Shown here in pieces: positions 1-9,335 of a stretch of DNA of 64,000 bases. Source of the stretch: Cylindrotheca closterium. Its lineage: Eukaryota > Bacillariophyta > Bacillariophyceae > Bacillariales > Bacillariaceae. The stretch is from assembly GCA_933822405.4 (NCBI GenBank), contig CAKOGP040001725.1, positions 388,645 through 452,644 of the forward strand, written 5' to 3'. Positions within the stretch are counted from its first letter, which is position 1, and each line of letters opens with the position of its first letter. The position numbers and the translations under genes were made by a program. The notes beneath the pieces were generated by a model. The model worked only from the letters and a program-made list of their open reading frames with translations, had not been told where the DNA came from and made no database searches.

Positions 1-353
1 GAAGACGAATGGCTCTGGAAAGAATCATTCAAAGATTTGAATTTTATGGAATGATCCAAGTGACATCAACGATGGAGCTTGCACTTTGGAAGAGCTCTAT
101 GAGCTCGTCGTTGTCGTCGACATCTTCGACATCGGCGCGTCGAAAACGGAAACGAGTCCATGATGGCGATCATCGTGAGAGCAGCCGAATGACACAGTCT
201 GGAGCCGAAGTAGTGATCCCGAATGTACTTGAATTCTTGTTTTTTCATAGTGATGATGAAGAAAGAGAAGTGGGCGATGTTGCGATGACATTGTTTGAAT
301 ATGATGTTTCTTGGATGGAGGACGTAGGGGTTGAAGTGACATGTGATTACTGA
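1..353 (+). CDS. C-terminal end of an LRR (BspA-like) type protein, partial
   Basis: The frame that stops at 351-353 carries the tail I associate with large diatom leucine-rich-repeat proteins: a TSTMELALWK segment near base 65, a basic serine-rich linker, then GAEVVIPNVLEFL near bases 205-240. An acidic extension of about 35 residues follows. The same tail type occurs twice more in this window (around 59770-59950 on + and 60455-60680 on -). Upstream of about base 50 the frame no longer looks like the family, so an intron, a frameshift or the window edge hides the rest. No LRR is visible here, so the family call rests on the tail alone. It could equally be the end of an ankyrin-type protein with the same C-terminal module. 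Confidence 0.4.
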   Translation, partial: RRMALERIIQRFEFYGMIQVTSTMELALWKSSMSSSLSSTSSTSARRKRKRVHDGDHRESSRMTQSGAEVVIPNVLEFLFFHSDDEEREVGDVAMTLFEYDVSWMEDVGVEVTCDY

Positions 354-661
354 AGAAATTCCTGTTTCATCTTGTTGAAATTGGCACCCGAAGCTTTGCG
401 ACTTGATTGATTCAACAAACAAACCATACAATTCTCCCTATTTCTATTTGAAAGCATAACACATGAGAGTGCCATGGGCTATTGACTGAGAGATTTCCAC
501 AGCTTACAGTATCTCTTCACTAAGAGTAGACCATTTGACCACTTGGATTAAACTAGTCGGACCATGTCCCTGCTGTGATGGACCGAAGCATCGTTTGTTA
601 ATCCCATGGCAATATACATACAACATGACACGGAAGTTAAAGGATAATGAACTTATTTCTG

Positions 662-1933
662 TTACATGTTACTACTTGATAAGTGACCCGCAACCTGACT
701 AAACAGGTCAGGTGGAAGATGGGCCCGGAGTTCCTCCAGTATGTTGGTTGGTGTTATATTCACAGCATTATCAGCATGATCTAGGGAATGAGCCATAGAA
801 CAGAGGAGTGGAATATTGGCTTTCAGTACCGTGTCCTTGTCAACTTCCATAATGTCGAACACAAACCAAGCCGCAAGCTCTGGGAGAGTTTTATTGTTGA
901 TTGGGTGACTATCATCACTCGCATTGGCGATGCACATGGAGATGGGCATGTAAGGTCCAACCATTTGATCGGGGTCACGATTGCCCAGGCGGGAGTAGAG
1001 AGCAAACAATGTTGCCGCATCGCCAAGATCTGCCGCTATACTTGTTGAGATTTCGCGCCTTCCATCACAGAGCATGGAATCATTTCTTGGATCATTGTAT
1101 ATCGCTGCCAAATCTTCAATTGGTATTCCTCCATGATGAATGTTCATTTCGCTGTGATTTATCTTTCCCATCTTGGTACCCCAGTAGGCAAGAAGAAGGG
1201 CAGTCTTGCGAAGAATATGGGTGCCTGCATAAAGATGATGACGACCGCTGCCAGACGAGAGGTCCATTCCAAGAACATCCTTGACAAGATAGTGTAAAGT
1301 GTTGAGAAAGTCATTACAGTGATAAGCCTTGGTTGCATTTGCTTCAAACATCTGCTCTTTCACAGGGAAAATGTAGCCCTGCATTCTTTTGGATGCTGCG
1401 ATGAACAGTAGCAAGGGTCGAACAGGTGAGAATTCAGGGTAATAAGGATCATCGTGAACTTGGAAGTGCTGATCTTCCGACTCATCGTCACCAGTTTTCC
1501 TAGTAATCTTCACGCAAAGGGAAAGCACCTTTTTCTCTTTGACTGCAAAGTACTGGGGAACGAATGATTCGATCTGCAGTGACAGCACTTCATCAACACG
1601 GAGGAAGAGCCGGCAGCCAAGGATGATGATAGTCCAGTTCATAAGTTCGTTCAAGTTGCCGGAATTCTGGATGAGCAAGTATTTTCTCATGTCGCGGAGA
1701 TGCTTTGGAAGAAAAGAGGCAGAGTTACTAGAATCTTCATGCTTGTTTGTATAGTCCTCCATCATCTTGGACTGTACTTTGAGTGAAGGCTTCACTGGTA
1801 AATGACGACAATACCGCAGACCTCCAGTGACCAGAATACGTAAAAAATAAGAACCCTTTTTGATGATTGGTTCCAAGGGAATTCCTTTGCAGGATCTGCA
1901 GGCTTTGAGGTATGGACGGTATCGCAGTCTTGT
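662..1933 (-). CDS. Crypton-like tyrosine recombinase, 5' end incomplete
   Basis: This is probably the catalytic domain of a tyrosine recombinase, of the kind carried by Crypton elements. Numbering from the TTG at 1876, Arg93 lies in LFLRVDEVLSL (the usual R-x-x-E box), His220 and Arg223 form the H-x-x-R box in THILRKTALL, and Tyr260 in AAIYNDPR is a reasonable nucleophile 37 residues later. The frame is open from 1933 but has no ATG until codon 38 (1765-1763). Upstream sequence in the same frame (RPYLKACRSCKGIPLEP) reads like real protein. An upstream exon or a 5' truncation is therefore likely, and the TAG at 1936-1934 could be an acceptor. I saw no terminal repeats, which agrees with Cryptons lacking them. 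Whether it is active cannot be told. Confidence 0.6.
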   Translation of the reverse strand, partial: TRLRYRPYLKACRSCKGIPLEPIIKKGSYFLRILVTGGLRYCRHLPVKPSLKVQSKMMEDYTNKHEDSSNSASFLPKHLRDMRKYLLIQNSGNLNELMNWTIIILGCRLFLRVDEVLSLQIESFVPQYFAVKEKKVLSLCVKITRKTGDDESEDQHFQVHDDPYYPEFSPVRPLLLFIAASKRMQGYIFPVKEQMFEANATKAYHCNDFLNTLHYLVKDVLGMDLSSGSGRHHLYAGTHILRKTALLLAYWGTKMGKINHSEMNIHHGGIPIEDLAAIYNDPRNDSMLCDGRREISTSIAADLGDAATLFALYSRLGNRDPDQMVGPYMPISMCIANASDDSHPINNKTLPELAAWFVFDIMEVDKDTVLKANIPLLCSMAHSLDHADNAVNITPTNILEELRAHLPPDLFSQVAGHLSSSNM

Positions 1934-2373
1934 CTATTATTGCTGTCGTGTTGTCTGTGCAGTATATACCGGTAGGCTGAGGGCAAACCTAAAAATTCCA
2001 ATGGTGGATTGACCCATTCAAATTCCAATAGCTATAATATATATAGTACCGGTAGGTAGGGGCTTGCCCAGAATTACAATTGGTACGCCAGTCGTCCTGT
2101 AGTAAAGCAACGAAGTTCTCGGCCTTTTAAAAACGTTGCTGTACGTACTATAAACCCTGATAAAGCAAATTCTGATCATGCAAATTTGCTGTATCATACG
2201 CAGTACGGAATAGGAGAGGAGTTAATCTTTAGCAATGATGGTCTATCACTATATACTGTGTTACGTTATTTACAAGTAGTGCCTCTTTTGTACTTCCTAG
2301 CTGGACGGTAGGCATTTGTGCAGTGGTGCTGTTTCCGTCAAAACACGATTTTCTGTACATTGATGGTAATTCC
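1934..2373. other. Intergenic stretch with two diverged ACCGGTAGG copies
   Basis: AT-rich spacer between two convergent or unrelated minus-strand genes. Two diverged copies of a block of about 40 bp, each opening with ACCGGTAGG, begin near 1968 and 2048. No convincing gene is visible. Confidence 0.5.
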
Positions 2374-3996
2374 TTAGATAGTCAGCAAGTCATCATCGTC
2401 ATCCATCTCCATCTTCTTTTCTTCATCTTCTTCTCGAAGTCGATCCAACTTCTTTCCCAACGTGGATCCTTGTCGAGTAACCTTGCCATGAGGATCGTTG
2501 GGATCGACAGCCAGTGTTCCCAATTGGGACACGTCCACGGTACTTGGACCTCGTCCCATGGGTCGTTTCCATCCACCATTGATGGTCTTGGTCATGTATG
2601 GGATGTAATCCTTCTTTCTCGAGACACGACCTCCGAGGTCCATGAGACTTTGATCGTCATTCAGATACTTTCCACCAAAGGTAGCTTCGGCCAAGGCCCG
2701 TTCGGTGGGTCCACAGAGCAACAATTGGGAATGCAGCTTGACAATGTTGACCACGGCCAAAAAGATGCACTCCAGACCCTTTTCCTTTTTGCAGGCCACC
2801 AATTCGGGAAGCAATTCGTCGACTCGCGACAGAATGGCATCGTCGTCAGTCGTTTCGACGACGGCAAATCCAATTTCCCCAGAGAAACCAGACGCTTCAA
2901 AGGTAAAGGTCTTTCGGTCACCATTGACGAGATTGACGGCAGACATATTCGCAAGTTCCTTGGACTTGGCCTTGAATTGCTTCGATGCGAGCTTGTCAAT
3001 ATCATCAACTCCGGCAATGTCGGCCAAGACGGCCACCACCAATCGATCCCATTCCGTAGTGGTTGGTCCTTGCAAATTCAGTGTATCGGACAAAATGGCA
3101 CAGAGCAACATGCCGGCAATGTGCTTGGGTGGTCGACGCGAGTGCGTGAGATAAGTGTGGGCGACAATGGTGGACATACTGCCCCATGGACGAATGTCAA
3201 TGTAAATGGGTTTTTCCGTGACAATGGTTTTGGATTGGAGTGCGTGATGATCAATGACACCGACAATGTTGTCGGCTTGAATGGCAGGATTCATTTGAGA
3301 GGTTTGTTGGTGATCCACCAAGCAAACACCCGCATCGGGACGTTCTTTGAGTAATTCCTCAATGGGTGTGGGAGTGGGTACACCCCAATAGTCCAACGCA
3401 AACTTGGTTTCACTATTGATTTTGGAAGCAGATGCCGGAACTCCACCATACAATGCCGCAGCGCCAATGGCACCGGCAATGGAATCCAAATCCGTGACCA
3501 AGTGTCCACAGAAAATGACATTTTTCAAAGATTGTGGCATGTACAAATTCATTTCCGGAACCTTGTCATCGTCGGCTGGCAAGGAATCGACAATCTTTTC
3601 AGCCTCCTTTTCGTGGCTGATCACTTGCTCTTCCACTTCGGTCAGTTGACGAACACCTCCTCCGTATTTGCGGCCGTGTTCACCGATTCCTTCTTCAATG
3701 GCAGCTTTGGCACCCGCCATGTGAGGATGTTTGGATGCAGCATCATTAGCATCAGATGACAATTGAGTGCGAGGACGCTTGTTGTTGTTGTTGTTATTGT
3801 TGTTACTTTCGGATGGAGTGGTCATTTTGTTGTCGGTGTTATCCTTGGTGTTGTCCGGGTCACAAGATGATATAGGTTGTTGTGGATTCGTTCCAACGGA
3901 CGATGGAATAATGAGTACAAAGACTAGTATGGATACCAATACTACGCGTGGTATAATACGTAAACTCGTCGTTGCTGGGAAACCACGTAGTTGCAT
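2374..3996 (-). CDS. Manganese-dependent (family II) inorganic pyrophosphatase, DHH/DHHA2 family
   Basis: Predicted to hydrolyse pyrophosphate, or possibly short polyphosphate, with Mn2+. The 540-aa protein shows the DHH-superfamily metal ligands in order: GHLVTDLDS at 164-172, VDHQ at 227-230, IDHH at 248-251 and LSDT at 302-305. The DHHA2 signature SRKKD follows at 459-463. The catalytic part is of normal size. The first 150 residues are extra: a hydrophobic segment at about 12-34 (signal peptide or anchor), a poly-Asn run at 65-72 and a charged linker. That prefix suggests secretory-pathway, vacuolar or plastid-margin location rather than cytosol. Exopolyphosphatase of the PPX1 type is the main alternative, but the spacing of LSDT and SRKKD fits the pyrophosphatase better. 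The gene is a single exon and shares a 750-bp upstream region with the divergent gene at 4749. Confidence 0.9.
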   Translation of the reverse strand: MQLRGFPATTSLRIIPRVVLVSILVFVLIIPSSVGTNPQQPISSCDPDNTKDNTDNKMTTPSESNNNNNNNNKRPRTQLSSDANDAASKHPHMAGAKAAIEEGIGEHGRKYGGGVRQLTEVEEQVISHEKEAEKIVDSLPADDDKVPEMNLYMPQSLKNVIFCGHLVTDLDSIAGAIGAAALYGGVPASASKINSETKFALDYWGVPTPTPIEELLKERPDAGVCLVDHQQTSQMNPAIQADNIVGVIDHHALQSKTIVTEKPIYIDIRPWGSMSTIVAHTYLTHSRRPPKHIAGMLLCAILSDTLNLQGPTTTEWDRLVVAVLADIAGVDDIDKLASKQFKAKSKELANMSAVNLVNGDRKTFTFEASGFSGEIGFAVVETTDDDAILSRVDELLPELVACKKEKGLECIFLAVVNIVKLHSQLLLCGPTERALAEATFGGKYLNDDQSLMDLGGRVSRKKDYIPYMTKTINGGWKRPMGRGPSTVDVSQLGTLAVDPNDPHGKVTRQGSTLGKKLDRLREEDEEKKMEMDDDDDLLTI

Positions 3997-4748
3997 AGGT
4001 ATGCATGCAGGAACAATTTTGAAATCGTGAAACTTGTGATGGAAAACAATTGGTCATTTGCTACTTATGGCAAAACCGTTGCCGTAAGTGGCCAATGTAC
4101 CAGATATGTGACACACGTGGTTGGTCATGCGAGACAATTATCTAACGATTTAGAATCCAAATTGACGTGGTAGCCTACTTGTCTTCCCAAACCACGTCAC
4201 AACAAAAATAACAGAGGTCGAGGAGCACGACAGACGGCACCTCAATCCTGGATTTTCCATTTTTGGGCACGTGCCAAACCACAAATTTGAAGGCACTGCG
4301 ACAGTCGTACCTCGGAGTTTTGGTTTTCGTCCACTCACGCGCGCGCCTTACAACGGAGATAGATTTCTCTCAAGCAAGAGCAAGCTTGTAATCTTGGTTC
4401 GAGATCACCCAGGACACAGCCAACAACCAGGCATCACAGAAAAAAAGTCACCATTACACTCGTTTCTTGTGTCTCTTTTCTTTTGAATTGGTTTTGTTGA
4501 TTATAATTGAAGCAAAACTTTTGTTAGAAGCGAGAATACATTTCTTGAGCGTTCACCTACAGTACAGATTTTCAACTTTTGGTAGTTTCCTGAATACTGC
4601 GACTGACAGTCTTGCTTGATCAGACAATACAACAACGACCACAGCCACGACTCGGCAAACCTACAGTACAGCAACTGCAACCAGACGCACAAGCAGACAA
4701 CGCTTGTACAGCATCAGCATCATCTATCATCATAATATCTCTTTCAGT
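3997..4748. promoter_or_regulatory. Shared divergent promoter region with two CACGTG boxes
   Basis: This spacer separates a minus-strand pyrophosphatase from a plus-strand gene, so it must hold both promoters. Two palindromic CACGTG (G-box/E-box) hexamers sit at 4114-4119 and 4268-4273. bHLH or bZIP factors commonly bind such sites, but occupancy here is only inference. No other gene is seen. Confidence 0.35.
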
Positions 4749-5813
4749 ATGAGCTTTCACCTGAGAACCAGTTATCATCAATCCGTAGGTGTCGCGCCTG
4801 TTGTGGTGATGCCTATTACCACCGCCGCCGCTGCCGCCACGCCAACTACTACTACTCCTACTCCTCAAACCTATTATGCCTCACCGCCACCACCCACAGC
4901 AGCACCTCAGCACATACCCGCGGCGGCGGCGGTGCAGCACCATCCCATCACACCCCGCAATTCTCTGCACCAACGCTTGCCCACCAATGGTTCCGGATAC
5001 GAATCGGCGTTGGATGCTTTGAATGCCTTGGACTTTTCCGAACGGGCCTTGGATTTTTCGAGACGCATTACTTCTGACATATCCACTCTGGAATGCGAAT
5101 CGGTCAAAGCGGAACCCAACTATAATCCTGCCGTGGAGGATACACCCTTTGTACCACCGTTGGAGATTCACATTCCGGTCAATCTTGCACACTTGGCAGT
5201 GCAACAGAAGCAGCAACAGCAAAAGAAGCTGCAGCAATCCAATCATGGCAGTACTACTACTACAACTACTACTACTGCTCGAAGAGCATCCTTCTCTTCT
5301 GCCAATCTTCTTAAACCAGCCATCTTGACTCGGCAAACATCTTGCCAGTCGCGATTGGAAATGTCCCAAGCCTCTCCCAACAAGTCTTCATTGCATTACA
5401 TATCCCACAAGTCGGCCATGAAACTTGCCATGAACAATGGTGGTGTCCTCCCGCCCCAGTATTCGCATTCCAGTGGTACAGTGCCACAAGAAGAGCTCGA
5501 TCGGGATCCTAGTTTGGAAGACTATGCCAATGGTGCGGGTGCAGTCACCTGGGACGATCACTCACGGTTGTCCTACTATACCAGTCCCACGGATTTGTAC
5601 ACGAGCGATGACTCCGATCCCATTGCCATTAGCAACAATGCTTCTAACACTGCCACCAAAAAGGGCAAGGTCAAGCGGGAATTGAAAAAGATCATGACGC
5701 GATTCCGGCATTCCAAATCCAAACATAAAAGCAAGACGCTGCAGCCACAAGAGGTGGTGGAAGGTGCCATTAAGGATTATGACAGTTTTGGGAGTGAACG
5801 AGGGTTTTGTTAA
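4749..5813 (+). CDS. Low-complexity Ala/Pro/Thr/Gln-rich hypothetical protein
   Basis: I do not recognise this 354-aa protein. It starts with MSFHLRTSYHQ. An in-frame ATG 45 bases upstream exists, but its leader adds nothing recognisable. The N-terminal 70 residues are Ala/Thr/Pro-rich. A short more ordered block with ALDALNALDFSERALDFSRR follows, then a Q/K run and a T8 run. The C-terminus is strongly basic (KKGKVKRELKKIMTRFRHSK, then SKHKSK) and could be a nuclear-localisation or membrane-binding patch. Several R-x-x-S contexts (ARRASFSS, LTRQTSCQS) look like basophilic kinase or 14-3-3 sites. The composition suggests a mostly disordered regulatory protein. No catalytic motif is visible. 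It is divergent from the pyrophosphatase gene. Confidence 0.6.
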   Translation: MSFHLRTSYHQSVGVAPVVVMPITTAAAAATPTTTTPTPQTYYASPPPPTAAPQHIPAAAAVQHHPITPRNSLHQRLPTNGSGYESALDALNALDFSERALDFSRRITSDISTLECESVKAEPNYNPAVEDTPFVPPLEIHIPVNLAHLAVQQKQQQQKKLQQSNHGSTTTTTTTTARRASFSSANLLKPAILTRQTSCQSRLEMSQASPNKSSLHYISHKSAMKLAMNNGGVLPPQYSHSSGTVPQEELDRDPSLEDYANGAGAVTWDDHSRLSYYTSPTDLYTSDDSDPIAISNNASNTATKKGKVKRELKKIMTRFRHSKSKHKSKTLQPQEVVEGAIKDYDSFGSERGFC

Positions 5814-6667
5814 AAGCAGCAAGTAGACAGGTCGGCAGGAAACATGACGGGAATGGTCCTGAATGGTGGTGGTGGTGGTGGTGAAAGAGACAGGCACTGA
5901 CAACAGTTTCTAAAGTGCCGACCTTAAGATCTACAGGACGTAACGTGACTGAACAGCCGAGTCCCGATCAGATGAGGATCTTTCACCACAGTCATCGGTT
6001 CTACCGGTACCCTGTACTGTACCAAAGCAGTCATTCAGGCACCGCCCCAACTGTTGAGGCCAACGAAGTCATCACAAACCGCACAGCAGAACAACACACA
6101 CACACACAGGACACAGTACATCAATAGAGACATCATTCTTTTTGGAAACGAAAAAAGGAAAGGAAAGGAAATAGAGTTTGAATGCAATTTGTATTACATG
6201 TATTAGCAGCTATTGTGAACGAGAATAATCACAAAACAGAAATAAAGTAAACGTATATTATTAGACCACGTTGCATACGGTAGACAATATTGTCGGGACG
6301 AAGCAGAAATGACCCAAAAGTGCCTTCATCAATGTTTGTTCCATTGATAAATGTATCTATCGAAGTACTTTGAAAAGTTGCGATTCCGTTGTACTGTATA
6401 GTCCTGACGTTGTTTTAGCATCGAATCGCATATATATCATACTAGCAATTCATCTTTAATTTTAAATCGTACGTTGCTAAGTTGCTTATGCCGCGGAATA
6501 GAATGTACAGGGACGACTCATTGGAATGAGTAATGATTTTTTTTGAAACCCGCTTTTTATTTTATGTGGTCTTGTTGGTTGTCAACATACAGTATTGAAC
6601 ATGCACTACTGCCATCATTACGATCATAATTCGAAATCGTTTCAGTTCAACTGCTTGGAAATCTACC
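5814..6667. other. Intergenic stretch with simple repeats
   Basis: Holds the 3' end of the preceding gene and the promoter of the next. A GGT run lies near 5864-5882 and a CA run near 6097-6110. Downstream it is AT-rich. No gene supported. Confidence 0.5.
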
Positions 6668-8029
6668 ATGAGCACCTCTCATCATTCAATGGGGTTCTTT
6701 GAAAACGCATTTGGCTTTAACGAATCCAACTATAGCTCAACACAAAAGAGTCTATTGGATCGAGCCACCTTTTCCTACACTCCTCCCAATCCCCCCACCC
6801 GTGAATACTGGCAAGAACACTGTTCCTTTCACGTTCCAAATGGGGACAAGGGAATGAAACAAATTTCAGCCGGAACCTTTTCCATGCCATCGGTGGAACA
6901 ACTACGATCCCGTGTTCAACAGGAATTGGACTTCTTGTTGCCAAAACAGCAACAAGGCACTTCAGCCGGACAAGCTGAGAACAACAAGACGACTACGATT
7001 CAAGAATCACAACAAGCAGCTTCAAAGGTCACGGTTCGCAACATGGTTGGTGAAGCGCGATCTTTGCATTCGGAGCCATTTTCAGCCATTCTTGGCAAGA
7101 CGAGCAGTAATAAGTACCCACCAGGCGACTTTCCACCTCAAAACCATTACATCTTTCAAGCTGCTAGCCAATTCAACCTTTTGGAATTCCCCAGTCCCAG
7201 GGTCACTCCAGAAGCTGGCATTGCTGGATACATTAATGATCGAACTCAAGGTCCAGCCTGTGCCATTGCTTGTGCAGCGGGTACAGCCTATCGCAATTAT
7301 CTCTTGCCCATGATGAAAGATGGTGATTCCGGTAGTACTAGTAGTAGTAAGGAATCGACCAATCCTGCCATTGAGCAACGAGGTCAGACCAAAGAATGGC
7401 AACTGAATGGATTGCAACTTGTGGAGGACTACCTTAAGACATTCACTAGTCTCCAAAAGGTACCATGGACTGTGCACAATGGATACATGGAAGGACAGAA
7501 GCGTTACATTATGGAATTGAATGCCCTCTTGGAATCAGATCCCCATTTGCAGGATGCACTGACGAGTAGACTCCAAATTGGAGTCCAAGAAGATGCTACA
7601 GTGACGGATTGTTGTCCTGTAACAACAGCAACAACAAGAACAACAGCAACCGATCATGATGACTTATTTCAAGTCACCCAAACCTACAATTCGGCCATTA
7701 GCATTGGATACTCACGCCTGTCAAGTTCCTTGTGGAGACCAATGGCCACCATTGTCCTTCAAGCAACCTACGAAGCCACACTGTTGGTTGCGATTTTGAA
7801 AGCAATTCAGTTTGCTCTGCGGGGCGATCCAAAGCAGGTCACGGTGCTTTTGACCAAAGTAGGTGGAGGCGTTTTTCAAAATGACGACTGTTGGATTTGT
7901 GAAGCCATGAAACGGGCCATTGGTCAAGTAGAAGAGCTCATCACCAGCAAGCCATATGGGATTGGATTGGACGTTCGAATTGTCCATTTTGGGGAGATCC
8001 AAGACGAATACATGTCATTGGAGCAGTGA
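6668..8029 (+). CDS. Uncharacterised protein with a possible macro-domain-like fold
   Basis: A 453-aa single-exon protein that I cannot name. Two blocks look strongly constrained. Block 1, at about 160-215, contains FQAASQFNLLEFPSPRVTPE followed by TQGPACAIACAAGTAYRNY. Block 2, at about 355-445, contains VLQATYEATLLVAILKAIQF, then TVLLTKVGGGVFQNDD, then LDVRIVHFGEI. The order (strand with A-x-x-FN, a glycine turn, an E-A helix, then a strand ending in GGGVF and N) resembles how macro domains bind ADP-ribose with a late G-x-GVF loop. An ADP-ribose or nucleotide-binding role is therefore possible, but this is inference from pattern only. Residues 90-115 and 310-330 are Q/T-rich linkers. No signal peptide or membrane span is visible. 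Confidence 0.6.
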   Translation: MSTSHHSMGFFENAFGFNESNYSSTQKSLLDRATFSYTPPNPPTREYWQEHCSFHVPNGDKGMKQISAGTFSMPSVEQLRSRVQQELDFLLPKQQQGTSAGQAENNKTTTIQESQQAASKVTVRNMVGEARSLHSEPFSAILGKTSSNKYPPGDFPPQNHYIFQAASQFNLLEFPSPRVTPEAGIAGYINDRTQGPACAIACAAGTAYRNYLLPMMKDGDSGSTSSSKESTNPAIEQRGQTKEWQLNGLQLVEDYLKTFTSLQKVPWTVHNGYMEGQKRYIMELNALLESDPHLQDALTSRLQIGVQEDATVTDCCPVTTATTRTTATDHDDLFQVTQTYNSAISIGYSRLSSSLWRPMATIVLQATYEATLLVAILKAIQFALRGDPKQVTVLLTKVGGGVFQNDDCWICEAMKRAIGQVEELITSKPYGIGLDVRIVHFGEIQDEYMSLEQ

Positions 8030-8103
8030 TGAGATGATGATTTGACATAAAGTAAATTCATGTGGGGCATCAATAGAAGTAGGCTAGCTAGTAGAGGGAT
8101 TTA

Positions 8104-8280
8104 TTACAACATTACTACGACCTCGTAGCGGAAGTGGCTGTTGCTAGAATTGATGTTCATTATGATAGTTGCAACTGTCAACAGGGAAAGGATAATTGGC
8201 ACAACAAAGGACGCACCACCCAACAGCAAGAACAGTGTTTCGTTTTGTGACAGCTCGGTTTGGTCCTTCCCAGAGAACAT
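8104..8280 (-). CDS. Possible small single-span membrane protein
   Basis: A 58-aa frame from the first ATG (8280), open upstream to about 8337. It has an acidic polar start (MFSGKDQTELSQNET), one clear membrane helix (LFLLLGGASFVVPIILSLLT and on through VATIIM) and a polar tail. It could be a small tail-anchored protein, the last exon of a longer gene, or chance. I do not recognise it. It lies between the 3' end of the 6668 gene and the 3' end of the bZIP gene; the rest of 8030-8422 shows nothing. Confidence 0.25.
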   Translation of the reverse strand: MFSGKDQTELSQNETLFLLLGGASFVVPIILSLLTVATIIMNINSSNSHFRYEVVVML

Positions 8281-8422
8281 CTCGTCTTCCAATGTGATTT
8301 CAATACTAGCGTGCTTCAAGCCCAAAAGAGGACACAAGACAAAATGTCGGAATCCTAGTTTACAGTATCAAGCTGTTCCGAAAAACCCAAGTCCCCTAAA
8401 AAATAATATATTTGAAATATTC

Positions 8423-9335
8423 TTAAACATCCGCCACAACATCTGACGGGGTTCCCGTAGGAGCTGGAGCCGTGACAGTAGGTTGAGCCATTTGCGGTGG
8501 TGGCTGCTGTTGAGGTAGTCCTTGAGCGTGCTGTTGTTGTTGATGTTGATGTGGCCAGTAAGCCAAGGGGTTAAAGGTTGCCTGAGCGGCAGCGGCTACA
8601 GCAGCAGCCTGTTGGTGTTGCTGGTGTTGCAACTGCTGAGCACCATGACTCACTCCTACTTGAGCGGCCGGAGCTCCGTTCATAATGGCTTGGAGGGGGA
8701 CAACATTGGGGTACTGCGTTGTGATAAATGACAGAAATGCAGCGGGTGAGAAAATGTTTGCTTTTCAGAAGATCATCAATCACATATCAAGAATGAAAAG
8801 GTTTCGTCAACGCTTCTGGTGAATGTGCACAGAATGCACAGAGAGCATATTGAAAACAAACAAGCTAGACACTGATGCGCATCACAATCCGATCATAATG
8901 CACCAGAAACCTTCTTGGGAAACCACTTCACACGATCAATTCTGAAATTCAAATTCAACTTACTTTTGATGCAATTTCCATAAGTTGTGTTCGCAAGTTA
9001 TCATTTCTGTCGGTCAACTCCTTGTTTTCTTTTGATAGTGTAATCACAGTTCGCTGCAATTCTTCAATCATGGTCTTTTTGCGTTTGCGAGACTCTCGAG
9101 CTGAAATACGATTCTGTTCCAAGCGCTCTTTGCGCTTCTTTGCCTTCACATCATCATTGCCACCTTCAGCTGATCCAAGTGATTCCGTACCATCTCCAGC
9201 TTCTTCTTCTGCAACTGCGATATTCATGCCCTCCGGCATACCATCGGCTGCTGCAGCTTCTGCTGGAGAAGACGACGTGCCTTGCTTATCAGCACCCGCT
9301 GAAGTGCCATTGGATTGTTCGTCGACTGGTGCCAT
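8423..9335 (-). CDS. bZIP transcription factor, two exons
   Basis: A 220-aa basic leucine zipper protein, predicted nuclear and DNA-binding as a dimer. Exon 1 is 9335-8964 and exon 2 is 8713-8423. The intron (8963-8714) has GTAAGT at its donor and ends CAG, phase 0. The basic region has the canonical N-x7-R (Asn75 and Arg83 in QNRISARESRKRKK), followed directly by a zipper at about 88-120 with heptad hydrophobics (L93, V97/L100, L107, L114/L118). An acidic Ala/Gly/Ser-rich stretch precedes the basic region and may activate transcription. The exon 2 tail is Gln/Ala/Pro-rich. The ATG at 9335 was chosen because the frame upstream begins only with a TTG. The basic region predicts TGACGT-core binding, and such a site sits 270 bp upstream. 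Confidence 0.85.

Noticed and set aside
2323..3354. 343-codon plus-strand frame opposite the pyrophosphatase
   Set aside because: The minus-strand frame carries all catalytic motifs; the plus frame has no recognisable content.
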